Positions 11,824-19,337 of a stretch of DNA of 64,000 bases are shown here, piece by piece; position 1 is the stretch's first letter; each line of letters opens with the position of its first letter. Position numbers and translations under genes: made by a program. The notes under the pieces were generated by a model. It did not search any database, was not told the DNA's origin, and saw nothing but the letters and a program-made list of their open reading frames with translations. Origin of the DNA: Pseudomonadota bacterium (GTDB lineage Bacteria; Pseudomonadota; Alphaproteobacteria; Acetobacterales; Acetobacteraceae); assembly GCA_021845985.1 (NCBI GenBank), contig JAJZES010000020.1, positions 62,001 through 126,000 on the forward strand, written 5' to 3'.

Positions 11824-12543
11824 ATGATTACCTTGACGTTAGCACCCGCGACGCTGCCCGAAGGCCAACGCGTCTATGCCGTCGGCGACGTGCATGGCTG
11901 CGACGACCGCCTGGCGATGATGCATGGCCTGATCGCCGCTGATCTCGCCGCCCGTCCGGTCGCCGATCCGGTGGTGGTCCATCTCGGCGACTATATCGAC
12001 CGCGGCGAGGCCAGCGCCGCGGTGATCGGGCGGCTGATGACGCCGTGGTCGGGGCCGGTGGCGCCGCGCATCGTCAACCTCACCGGCAACCACGAGGCGA
12101 TGATGTTGACGGCCATCGACAGCGGCGACGCCGACGAAGCGCTGCAATGGCTGTCCAATGGCGGCGCGCAATCGCTGGCAAGCTGGGGCGTGCCGCGGCG
12201 GACGCGCCAACGCGACTGGGCGCGCGCCATTCCGCCGGACCATCTGGCGTTCATGCGCGGCCTCGACGTGCGCTTCCAGGCCGGCGGCTATCTGTTCGTT
12301 CATGCCGGTCTGCGCCCCGGCGTGCCGCTGGAGCGGCAGTCGCGCCACGATATGCTGTGGATCCGCGAGCCTTTCCTGTCCTGGCAGGGCGAACTGCCGT
12401 CGGTCGTCGTGCATGGCCACACGCCCGACCACGACGCCGTGGTGCGCGCCAATCGGATTGGCGTGGACACTGGCGCCGTGCTGGGCGGCGTGCTCACTTG
12501 TGCGGTGCTGGAAGGCGACCGGATGGGGTTTTTGCGCGCATGA
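11824..12543 (+). CDS. Metallophosphoesterase, PPP-type serine/threonine phosphatase-like
   Basis: A 239-residue calcineurin-like phosphoesterase. All metal-binding blocks are present in order: YAVGDVHGC, LGDYIDRGEA, NLTGNHEAM, FVHAGLRPG and VVHGHTPD. These match the bacterial PrpA/ApaH-related serine/threonine phosphatase group. It could dephosphorylate proteins or diadenosine polyphosphates; the sequence does not decide. ATG 11824 is chosen because the frame upstream lies in the opposite-strand gene and the protein here has normal length. The hldE gene starts 54 bases downstream. Confidence 0.9.
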   Translation: MITLTLAPATLPEGQRVYAVGDVHGCDDRLAMMHGLIAADLAARPVADPVVVHLGDYIDRGEASAAVIGRLMTPWSGPVAPRIVNLTGNHEAMMLTAIDSGDADEALQWLSNGGAQSLASWGVPRRTRQRDWARAIPPDHLAFMRGLDVRFQAGGYLFVHAGLRPGVPLERQSRHDMLWIREPFLSWQGELPSVVVHGHTPDHDAVVRANRIGVDTGAVLGGVLTCAVLEGDRMGFLRA

Positions 12544-12597
12544 GGGAGGTGCGCGGCCCGCGGCGCCGGCGGCACCCATACCGCGAGATCGGAGCGC

Positions 12598-14016
12598 ATG
12601 GCACGAGCTGAGGACGACACGGCGACAACGACGGATCTGGCGCAGGCGGTCCGCCGCCTCGGCCGCGCCAGCGTGCTGGTGGTGGGTGATGCCATGCTCG
12701 ACCAATATGTTTGTGGCCAGGTCGAGCGGGTCAGCCCGGAAGCACCGGTGCCGGTGCTGGCGGTCGAGCGCGAGCTGGCCATGCCGGGAGGGGCCGGCAA
12801 CGTGGTGCGCAATCTCGGCGCGCTCGGCGCCGCCGTCGCCTTCGTCTCGGTGGTCGGCGATGACCAGGCCGGCAGCGACCTGACCGGGCTGATCGGCGGC
12901 CAGCCGGGCGTCGAGCCTTGGCTGCTGGTCGAGGGCGGGCGCATCACCACGACGAAAATCCGCATGCTGGCGCACGGCCAGCAATTGCTGCGCGTCGATC
13001 GTGAGCAGACCTCGCCGATCCACCCCAAACTCGCCGAACGGCTGCTGCGCATCGCCCGCGACGCGATGGCGGCGACCAGCGTGACCATTCTCTCCGACTA
13101 TCGCAAGGGCGTGCTGGCCGGCGACCTGCCGGGGCAGCTCATCGCCGCGGCGCGGCAGGCGGGGCGGCGGGTGCTGGCCGATGTGCGTGGCGGCGATGCC
13201 GCGTCCTATGCCGGCGCCGACGTGCTGCTGACCGGCCGGCGCGACCTCGCGCGGGCCAGCGGCCTGCCGGTCGATGACGACGCCGCCATCGCCGCGGCGG
13301 CCGAGGCGTTGCGCCATGCCCACGGCTTCGGCGCCGTGCTGGTCGGCCGCGGCGAGGCGGGGGTAACGCTGGCTCATGAGGGCGATACCGTCCATCTGCG
13401 CGGCGAGGCGATGGAGGTGTTCGACGTCTCCGGTGCCGGCGATACCGCGGTGGCGACGCTCGGCGCCGCGCTGGCCACCGGGGCGACGCTGACCCTGGCG
13501 GCGCGGCTGGCCAATCTCGCCGCGCGCATCGCCATGGGCCGGGTCGGAACCGCGGTGGTGCGCGAACAGGATTTTCTCGCCGCGCTATCGCCCGAACACG
13601 GGGTTTTGCGCAAGATCGTCTCGCCGGAGACAGCGGCCGAGCAGATCGAACGCTGGCGCCGCCGCGGCCTGCGCAGCGGTGTGGTGTTGGGCTGCTTCGA
13701 CCCGCTCGGCCCCGGTCACCAGCATTTGCTGACCCAGGCGCGCGCCCGCTGCGACCGGCTGGTGGTGGCGCTGGCCGACGACGCCGAGGTGCGGCGGCGC
13801 AAGGGTGCCGACCGGCCGCTGCAGATGGAGGCCGACCGTGCCGCCCGGCTCGCCGCCTTGGCAGCGGTCGATCTCGTCGTCACCGGGCATGACGGCCCGC
13901 CGTCGGCGCTGCTGCAGACCTTGCGGCCGGATCTGCTGGTCACCGGCGGCACCGCGCCGGTGGCCGACTGGAGCGGCGACGTGCTGCAGGGCGAGCGGCT
14001 GGCCGAACCCGCCTGA
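12598..14016 (+). CDS. hldE: HldE-like D-heptose-7-phosphate kinase with a degenerate nucleotidyltransferase domain
   Basis: HldE normally makes ADP-heptose precursors for the lipopolysaccharide core by combining a ribokinase-fold kinase and an adenylyltransferase. The kinase half (about residues 20-340) looks intact: VVGDAMLDQYVCGQVERVSP, MPGGAGNVVRNLGALGA, SDYRKGVL and the catalytic SGAGDTA. In the C-terminal half the nucleotide-binding HxGH motif reads GCFDPLGPGHQHL, so the first His is Gly. The usual VKGGDY is VTGGTAP. The protein stops about 16 residues later, lacking the last 30 or so residues that carry the STT-type motif. Total length is 472 because of an N-terminal extension. Kinase activity is likely; transferase activity is doubtful. 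Confidence 0.85.
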   Translation: MARAEDDTATTTDLAQAVRRLGRASVLVVGDAMLDQYVCGQVERVSPEAPVPVLAVERELAMPGGAGNVVRNLGALGAAVAFVSVVGDDQAGSDLTGLIGGQPGVEPWLLVEGGRITTTKIRMLAHGQQLLRVDREQTSPIHPKLAERLLRIARDAMAATSVTILSDYRKGVLAGDLPGQLIAAARQAGRRVLADVRGGDAASYAGADVLLTGRRDLARASGLPVDDDAAIAAAAEALRHAHGFGAVLVGRGEAGVTLAHEGDTVHLRGEAMEVFDVSGAGDTAVATLGAALATGATLTLAARLANLAARIAMGRVGTAVVREQDFLAALSPEHGVLRKIVSPETAAEQIERWRRRGLRSGVVLGCFDPLGPGHQHLLTQARARCDRLVVALADDAEVRRRKGADRPLQMEADRAARLAALAAVDLVVTGHDGPPSALLQTLRPDLLVTGGTAPVADWSGDVLQGERLAEPA

Positions 14017-14022
14017 TGCCGG

Positions 14023-14634
14023 TTAGCCGACCAGCACCCCGTGCTGGCGCAGAAACCCGAGCAGCGGCAGCAGCGGCAGCCCGACGATGGCGGCGTGCTC
14101 GCCCGCCACCGCATCAAACAGATGCACCCCGCGGCCCTCCAGCCGATAGGCGCCGACCGTCGCGCACAGCCCCTCACCCTCGGCCGCCAGATAGGCGTCG
14201 AGAAACGCATCGCTGAACCCCCGCATGGTCAGCCGCGGCCGTGCCACATGCTGCCACAGACGTTGCCCGTCGCGCAGGCACAGCACCGCCGTCATCAGCG
14301 TATGGCTGCGGCCGCGCAGCGCCGTCAGTTGGGCGCGCGCCTCCTCGATGTCGCGCGGCTTGTCGAACCAGCGGTCGCCGCAGACGAGCAACTGGTCGCA
14401 GCCGATGACCAGCGCCGCGGGATGTCGCCGGGCAATGCGCTCGGCTTTCAGCGCCGCGAGCAGCAGCGCGGTGTCGTCGGCAGCCGCCCCCTCGCGCTGC
14501 GCCGCCTGCTTGACCGCCGCCTCGTCGATCGCTGCCGCCGTCGCGGTGAACTGCAGCCCGGCGCGCTCCAGCAGCGTCCGCCGCGCCGCCGAGGCGCTGG
14601 CCAGGATCAGTTCCGGCATCGCCGCCTGCAGCAT
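14023..14634 (-). CDS. maf: Maf-family nucleotide pyrophosphatase
   Basis: A 203-residue house-cleaning pyrophosphatase that hydrolyses non-canonical or modified nucleotides. It opens with LILASASAARRTLLERAGL, matching the family's substrate-loop signature. It continues with VIGCDQLLVCGDRWFDKP and ARAQLTALRGRSHTLMTAV. ATG 14634 shares one base with the ppsR stop (TGATG), so the two are translationally coupled. ATG 14619 is a possible internal start. The ppsR-maf order is the one found on the left side of alphaproteobacterial origins. The hldE gene converges, with six bases between the stops. Confidence 0.92.
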   Translation of the reverse strand: MLQAAMPELILASASAARRTLLERAGLQFTATAAAIDEAAVKQAAQREGAAADDTALLLAALKAERIARRHPAALVIGCDQLLVCGDRWFDKPRDIEEARAQLTALRGRSHTLMTAVLCLRDGQRLWQHVARPRLTMRGFSDAFLDAYLAAEGEGLCATVGAYRLEGRGVHLFDAVAGEHAAIVGLPLLPLLGFLRQHGVLVG

Positions 14635-15497
14635 CAGGGTGCCGCGGTCTCGGTCTTGCGCCGGCGCAGATGCCAGGCGTCCATCAGCTGCAGCACCGTC
14701 GCCGCCGTCTCCTCGATCGAGCGGCGGGTAACGTCGATCACCGGCCAGCCGCGCCGCGCGCACAGCCGCCGCGCCCACAGCAATTCGGTCTTCACCGTCT
14801 CTAGATCGACATAATCCCCGCTGTCATGGCGCAGCGGCGCCGACGGGCCGCCGGCGCCGATCAGCCGCAGCCGGTGGCGGCGGATTTCGATCAGCGCCTC
14901 GGCATCCAGCGTCAGCCCGATCACCGGCGTCTGCGGCGCCTCCAGTCCGGGCGGGTCGGGCAGATTGGGCACCAGCGGGATATTGGCCGCCTTGATGCCG
15001 CGATTGGCGAGATAAAACGAGGTCGGCGTTTTCGACGAGCGCGACACGCCGACCAGCACCACGTCGGCGTCGGCGATGCCGGCCGGGGACTGGCCGTCGT
15101 CATGGGCAAGGACGAAATGCATGGCGTCGATGCGGCGGAAATAATCGGCGTCGAGCACGTATTGCCGCCCCGGCCGCGACATCGCCGCCTCGCCGAACTG
15201 ATCCTGCAGCATCGTCAGCACCGGATCGAGCACATGCACCACCGCGACCCCGAGCCGATGGCACGCCGTTTCCATCTCGGCGCGCAAGCTTTTTTCCACC
15301 AGCGTCGAAAGCACCGGGCCGGGTTCCGCCTCGATCCCCTCCAGAACCCGGTGAAGCTGAAAGCGGGTGCGGATCAGGCTCCAGCGATGATGCACGATCT
15401 GCGCGTGCTCGAACTGGGCGACGGTGGCGCGGGCGATCGAGTTCAGCGTCTCGCCGGTGGCGTCCGACACCAAATGCAGATTGATCCGGTTGGACAT
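14634..15497 (-). CDS. ppsR: Pyruvate, phosphate dikinase / PEP synthase regulatory protein (PPSR, DUF299)
   Basis: A 287-residue bifunctional kinase/pyrophosphorylase that phosphorylates a threonine of PPDK or PEP synthase with ADP and reverses this with phosphate. It opens with [19 protein letters not shown], characteristic of DUF299. The P-loop-like [18 protein letters not shown] is intact, followed by ANIPLVP. The frame is open 18 codons further, but ATG 15497 (MSNRINLH) starts exactly at the family N-terminus. In Rickettsia and Caulobacter this family (RP001/CC_0001) flanks oriC, as it appears to here. The target enzyme is not in the window. Confidence 0.93.
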   Translation of the reverse strand: MSNRINLHLVSDATGETLNSIARATVAQFEHAQIVHHRWSLIRTRFQLHRVLEGIEAEPGPVLSTLVEKSLRAEMETACHRLGVAVVHVLDPVLTMLQDQFGEAAMSRPGRQYVLDADYFRRIDAMHFVLAHDDGQSPAGIADADVVLVGVSRSSKTPTSFYLANRGIKAANIPLVPNLPDPPGLEAPQTPVIGLTLDAEALIEIRRHRLRLIGAGGPSAPLRHDSGDYVDLETVKTELLWARRLCARRGWPVIDVTRRSIEETAATVLQLMDAWHLRRRKTETAAP

Positions 15498-15699
15498 GTC
15501 AGGGCGCACCGATGCTGAGGCGGCCGAGGATACCGGGGATTGCGGGGACAATCATCCCCGTCCGCCAGCGCTGCTGTGAGAGTCGGGGATGACCGGGCCG
15601 GACGCGGGTACGGTTGACAAGCTGAGGGCGGCGCCCGTGCCATCTGTGGACAGACCGGCCGGCGCCGCCCCGGCGGGCGAGTCGCCTGCCTGCGCAGAC

Positions 15700-15708
15700 T
15701 GTGGATAA
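15700..15708 (-). promoter_or_regulatory. DnaA box (perfect)
   Basis: The plus strand reads TGTGGATAA, the exact complement of the consensus TTATCCACA. It faces the second box 35 bases away. Confidence 0.8.
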
Positions 15709-15743
15709 CAACCGGGGAAGCACCGGGTCAGCCGGGTACCACC

Positions 15744-15752
15744 TTATCCACA
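15744..15752 (+). promoter_or_regulatory. DnaA box (perfect)
   Basis: The plus strand reads TTATCCACA, an exact match to the DnaA consensus. It sits directly next to the AT-rich segment upstream of hemE. Confidence 0.82.
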
Positions 15753-15828
15753 GGCATCTACTGTTTCCGCAATCTCCTCTTTAGAGTTTATCTGTTAAGA
15801 GAAAGTGGACCGGCAGGACAGGACGACC

Positions 15829-16848
15829 ATGGGCAAACGGCTGCTGCGTGCTTTGGCGGGCGAGGCGGTATGGCCGCCGCCGCTGTGGCTGATGCGTCAG
15901 GCCGGGCGCTATCTGCCGGAATACCGCGCGCTGCGCGCCGAGGCCGGCGATTTCGTGAGTCTGTGCACGACACCGGCGCTCGCCGCCGAGGTGACGCTGC
16001 AGCCGCTGCGCCGCTATGGCATGGATGCCGCGATCCTGTTCAGCGACATCCTGATGCTGCCCTGGGCGCTCGGTCAGGGGCTGCGCTTCGCCGAGGGCGA
16101 GGGGCCGATGCTGCCGCCGATCCGCGACGCGGCGGGGCTGGCCACGCTCGATCCGGCGCGGCTGCCGGGCGCCATCGCGCCGATCCTGGAGGCGGTGCGG
16201 CGGGTCCGCGCCGAGGTTGGCGACGCGGCGCTGATCGGCTTCGCCGGCGCCCCGTTCACCGTCGCCTGTTACATGATCGAGGGGCATGGCGGTGATTTCG
16301 CCGAGGCGCGCGCCCTGGCATGGCGCGACCCGGCGCTGTTTGGCGCGCTCATGGCGCTGCTGACCGAAACCACCATCATCTATCTGGCGGCGCAGATCGA
16401 GGCCGGGGCGGAGGCGGTGATGCTGTTCGACAGTTGGGCCGGTCTGCTGCCGCCGGCACTGTTCCGCCGCCATGTCATCGCCCCGGCGGCGCAGATCACC
16501 GCGGCGCTGCGCGCCCGCTCCCCCACCGTGCCGGTGATCGGCTTTCCGCGGCTGGCCGGGCTGCTGCTCGGTGCCTATGCGGCGGCGACCAAGGTGCAGG
16601 GTCTCGGTCTCGACACCGCCGCCGACCCGACCGAGGCGGCGCGGCTGGTGCCGGCGACGATGGCGCTGCAGGGCAATCTCGATCCGCTGGCGCTGGTCGC
16701 CGGCGGTGCGGCGATGGCGGACGGCATCGCCGACATCCTGGCGGCGATGCGCGGACGGCCGTTCGTGTTCAATCTCGGCCACGGCATCGTGCCGCTGACG
16801 CCGCCCGAGCATGTCGCCGATCTCGTCCGTCTCGTGCGGGCGGCTTGA
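15829..16848 (+). CDS. hemE: Uroporphyrinogen decarboxylase
   Basis: HemE removes four carboxyl groups from uroporphyrinogen III to give coproporphyrinogen III. The 339-residue protein has the family signatures PPLWLMRQAGRYLPEYR near the N-terminus, AAILFSDILMLPWALG with the catalytic-site Asp, and IGFAGAPFTVACYMIEG. It ends with FNLGHGIVPLTPPEHV. An in-frame GTG exists at 15805, but ATG 15829 follows AGGACG and gives the usual length. It leads the haem block hemE-hemH-HAD-hemJ, with hemH 31 bases downstream, and borders the probable origin on its left. Confidence 0.96.
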   Translation: MGKRLLRALAGEAVWPPPLWLMRQAGRYLPEYRALRAEAGDFVSLCTTPALAAEVTLQPLRRYGMDAAILFSDILMLPWALGQGLRFAEGEGPMLPPIRDAAGLATLDPARLPGAIAPILEAVRRVRAEVGDAALIGFAGAPFTVACYMIEGHGGDFAEARALAWRDPALFGALMALLTETTIIYLAAQIEAGAEAVMLFDSWAGLLPPALFRRHVIAPAAQITAALRARSPTVPVIGFPRLAGLLLGAYAAATKVQGLGLDTAADPTEAARLVPATMALQGNLDPLALVAGGAAMADGIADILAAMRGRPFVFNLGHGIVPLTPPEHVADLVRLVRAA

Positions 16849-16879
16849 CCTTGGGCGCGGTTCCGCCACCTTGGCGGTT

Positions 16880-17992
16880 ATGACGCGCGCCCCCCGGACC
16901 GCTCCCCGCATCGCCATCGTGCTGTTCAACCTCGGCGGTCCAGACCGGCTGGAGGCGGTGCGGCCATTTCTGGTTAACCTATTTACCGACCCTGCCATCC
17001 TGCGGGTGCCGTTTCTTGTCCGCCCCTTGCTGGCCCGGATCATCGCCCGTGCGCGCACCAAGCCGGCGACGGAGAATTATGCCCGCCTCGGCGGCGCCTC
17101 GCCGCTGCTGGCACTGACCGAGCAGCAGGCGCGGGCGCTGGAGGCGGCGCTGCCGGAGGTCTCGGCGCGCTGCTTCGTCGCCATGCGCTACTGGCATCCG
17201 TTCAGTCTGCAGGCGGCGCGCGCGGTCAAGGACTGGGACCCCGACCATGTCGTGTTGCTGCCGCTCTACCCGCATTTTTCCACCACCACGACCGGCAGCA
17301 GCCTCGATGCGTGGCGCGAGGCGGCGGTGCGGGTCGGGCTGATCAAGCCGGTCAGCACGCTGTGCTGCTATTACGAAGACCAGAGCTTCGTCGCCGCCAC
17401 CGCGGCGATCGTCCGGCGGCATGTCGAGCAGGCACGGGCGGCGCTGGAGCCGGGCCTGCGGCTGCGGGTGCTGTTCTCCGCCCACGGACTGCCGGAGGTC
17501 ATCGTGCGGGCCGGCGACCCCTATCAGTTCCAGGTCGAGCGTACGGTGGCGGCGGTGGTGCGGCAGATGGCGCTGCCCGGCCTCGATCACGTCGTCTGCT
17601 ATCAGTCGCGCGCCACGCCGCAGCGCTGGATCGGCCCGTCAACCGATGCCGAGGTGGCGCGCGCTGCGGCCGACAAGGTGGCGGTGGTGGTGGTGCCGAT
17701 CGCCTTCGTCTCCGAGCATTCGGAAACCCTGGTCGAACTCGACATCGAGTATCAGGAACTGGCGCACCGGCTGGGTGTGCCGGGGTATTTCCGGGTGCCG
17801 ACGCAGAATGCCGATGCCGGGTTCATTGCCGCCCTGGCCGATCTGGTGCGCGGCGCGATCAGCCACGGCCCCGGCCTGTGCAGCTTCGCCGGCGGCGGCA
17901 CCTGTCCGGCGCCGCATCGCGACTGTCCGCATGTCCGCGCCGGCGCTGCCTTCGCCGCGCCGGTGGCACCCCGTCTGGCGGTGGCGGCGTGA
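16880..17992 (+). CDS. hemH: Ferrochelatase
   Basis: Ferrochelatase inserts Fe(II) into protoporphyrin IX, the last step of protohaem synthesis, at the membrane face. The 370-residue protein shows IAIVLFNLGGPDRLEAVRPF, then LPLYPHFSTTTTGSS, FSAHGLPEVIV with the catalytic-site His, and the signature IAFVSEHSETLVELDIEY. The C-terminal tail carries three cysteines (LCSFAGGGTC then HRDC), which resembles ferrochelatases with a [2Fe-2S] cluster; this is inference. ATG 16880 is chosen at the family N-terminus. Its stop overlaps the start of the HAD gene by one base. Confidence 0.96.
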   Translation: MTRAPRTAPRIAIVLFNLGGPDRLEAVRPFLVNLFTDPAILRVPFLVRPLLARIIARARTKPATENYARLGGASPLLALTEQQARALEAALPEVSARCFVAMRYWHPFSLQAARAVKDWDPDHVVLLPLYPHFSTTTTGSSLDAWREAAVRVGLIKPVSTLCCYYEDQSFVAATAAIVRRHVEQARAALEPGLRLRVLFSAHGLPEVIVRAGDPYQFQVERTVAAVVRQMALPGLDHVVCYQSRATPQRWIGPSTDAEVARAAADKVAVVVVPIAFVSEHSETLVELDIEYQELAHRLGVPGYFRVPTQNADAGFIAALADLVRGAISHGPGLCSFAGGGTCPAPHRDCPHVRAGAAFAAPVAPRLAVAA

Positions 17993-18654
17993 TGCTGCGG
18001 CTGGTGATCTTCGATTGTGACGGGGTGCTGGTCGATAGCGAAAGCGTGTCCAACCGCATCATCGCCGAGGACCTGACCGCCCGCGGCTGGCCGATGCACA
18101 CGGCGGAGGCGACGCGCCGCTTCGTCGGCACGACGCTGCCTGACATGCGCCCGACCATCGAGGCGCGGCTCGGCGCCGCGCTGCCAGCGAACTGGGCGGC
18201 GGCGCTGCGCCAGCGCATCGTCGCGGCGCTGGCGGTGGAGGCGACCGCCATCCCCGGCGCGCTGGCGGCCCTGCGCTCGGTGCAGGCGATGGGGCTGGCC
18301 TGGCGCATCGCATCCAACTCCTCGCACGCCGAAATGGCGGCGAAGTTCGCCCGTCTCGGCATTGCCGAGCTGGTTGCCGGGCGGGTCCACAGCTTTACCG
18401 ATGTCGCGCGCGGCAAGCCGGCCCCCGACCTGTTCCTCGCCGCCGCCGCCGCCGAGGGTGTCAGCCCGACCGATTGCGTCGTGGTGGAAGATTCGCCGCC
18501 CGGCGTTGCCGCCGCGGTGGCGGCGGGCATGGCCTGCCTTGCCTATGTCCCGCAGGGTGACGGCGCCGCCCTGCGGGCCGCCGGCGCCATGCCGTTCGCC
18601 GCGATGGCCGAATTGCCCGACCTGCTGATCGCCCGGCGGCGGCGGGCGGCATGA
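17992..18654 (+). CDS. HAD-superfamily hydrolase (phosphoglycolate phosphatase-like)
   Basis: A 220-residue HAD phosphatase of the beta-phosphoglucomutase/phosphoglycolate phosphatase subgroup. Motif I is FDCDGVLVDSE with both Asp, motif II is IASNSSH, motif III is the Lys in GKPAPDLF, and motif IV is VVEDSPPGV. It should remove phosphate from a small metabolite; which one is not visible. ATG 17992 overlaps the hemH stop (TGATG) and its own stop overlaps hemJ (ATGA). It is therefore embedded in the haem operon, though nothing shows it acts in haem synthesis. Confidence 0.88.
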   Translation: MLRLVIFDCDGVLVDSESVSNRIIAEDLTARGWPMHTAEATRRFVGTTLPDMRPTIEARLGAALPANWAAALRQRIVAALAVEATAIPGALAALRSVQAMGLAWRIASNSSHAEMAAKFARLGIAELVAGRVHSFTDVARGKPAPDLFLAAAAAEGVSPTDCVVVEDSPPGVAAAVAAGMACLAYVPQGDGAALRAAGAMPFAAMAELPDLLIARRRRAA

Positions 18655-19103
18655 TCGGCGCGCTGCTGCTGGCGCTGTATCCCTGGGTCAAGGCGCTGCA
18701 TGTCGTCAGCATGGTCGCCTGGATGGCGGGAATGTTCTATTTGCCGCGGCTGTTCGTCTATCATTGCGACGTACCGCGCGGCACGGCGGAAAGCGAGCGC
18801 TTCAAGCTGATGGAACGCCGGCTGCTAAAGCAGATCACCAATCCGGCGATGATGGCGACGTTCACCTTCGGCATTCTGCTGGTGCTGACCCCCGGGGTGA
18901 TCGACTGGACCGCTGGATGGTGGCACGTCAAGCTGGCCGCCTTGGTGCTGATGAGCACGCTGCACGGCTTCCTGCCGCGCTGGCGGCGTGATTTCCTGCA
19001 TGACCGCAACACCCGCTCGCCGCGGTTCTTCCGTATCATTAACGAAATCCCGACCGTGCTGCTGCTGGTCATCGTGCTGATGGTGATTGCCCGGCCGTTC
19101 TGA
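18651..19103 (+). CDS. hemJ: Protoporphyrinogen oxidase HemJ
   Basis: HemJ oxidises protoporphyrinogen IX to protoporphyrin IX in the inner membrane, and replaces HemG or HemY in most alphaproteobacteria. The 150-residue protein has about four membrane segments. It shows the family N-terminus WVKALHVVSMVAWMAGMFYL (His17) and RLFVYHCD (His38), and then LKQITNPAMMATFTFG and WWHVKLAALVLMSTLHGF. The first His and a Lys are the residues known to matter in this family. Its start overlaps the HAD stop. It completes the last steps of haem synthesis with hemE and hemH, and rho follows. Confidence 0.93.
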   Translation: MIGALLLALYPWVKALHVVSMVAWMAGMFYLPRLFVYHCDVPRGTAESERFKLMERRLLKQITNPAMMATFTFGILLVLTPGVIDWTAGWWHVKLAALVLMSTLHGFLPRWRRDFLHDRNTRSPRFFRIINEIPTVLLLVIVLMVIARPF

Positions 19104-19149
19104 GCGTATGAAGTTCCCTTGAACATCGCGGTTGCCGGTCCACCTGAGC

Positions 19150-19178
19150 TTGACGGCGCGTGGCAGGCTGGATAGCGT
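19150..19178 (+). promoter_or_regulatory. Candidate sigma70-type promoter for rho
   Basis: TTGACG at 19150-19155 and TAGCGT at 19173-19178 are separated by 17 bases. The -35 is good and the -10 is weak. It would leave a leader of about 150 bases before rho. Confidence 0.35.
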
Positions 19179-19190
19179 GCCTCGTGTCCG

Positions 19191-19214
19191 GGCCGGCGGG
19201 ACGATACGCCGGCC
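19191..19214 (+). other. GC-rich hairpin in the rho leader
   Basis: GGCCGGCG (19191-19198) pairs perfectly with CGCCGGCC (19207-19214) across an 8-base loop. No U run follows, so it does not look like a complete intrinsic terminator. It could be part of rho leader regulation, since rho genes are commonly autoregulated in their leaders. Confidence 0.5.
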
Positions 19215-19337
19215 GAACCTCCCTGTTCCCCCTCCGTCGGGACAGTGCCGGCCTCCGGGCTTCCGGGCCGCTGCGCCCAGGATTATTCCCGCGTCCCGCC
19301 AGCACGCGTCCGACCCTCGCACCCAAGGCGCGATTCC

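Larger units (their letters stand above)
15498..15828. other. Probable chromosomal replication origin (oriC)
   Basis: This 331-base gene-free interval lies between divergent ppsR-maf and hemE, the position of oriC in Caulobacter and Rickettsia. It holds two exact 9-mer DnaA boxes in opposite orientation (15700-15708 and 15744-15752), and a weaker 7/9 match at 15645-15653. About 50 bases from 15757 to 15806 are strikingly AT-rich for this genome, and contain TTTAGAGTTTATCTGTTAAG. They could be the unwinding element. A short hairpin (GGGGA-6-TCCCC) is at 15544-15559. Flanking genes run away from the interval on both sides, as expected near an origin. Function is inferred. Confidence 0.8.

Noticed and set aside
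15645-15653. Third DnaA box in the origin region
   Set aside because: TGTGGACAG matches the consensus complement at only seven of nine positions. It was noted but not called as a box.
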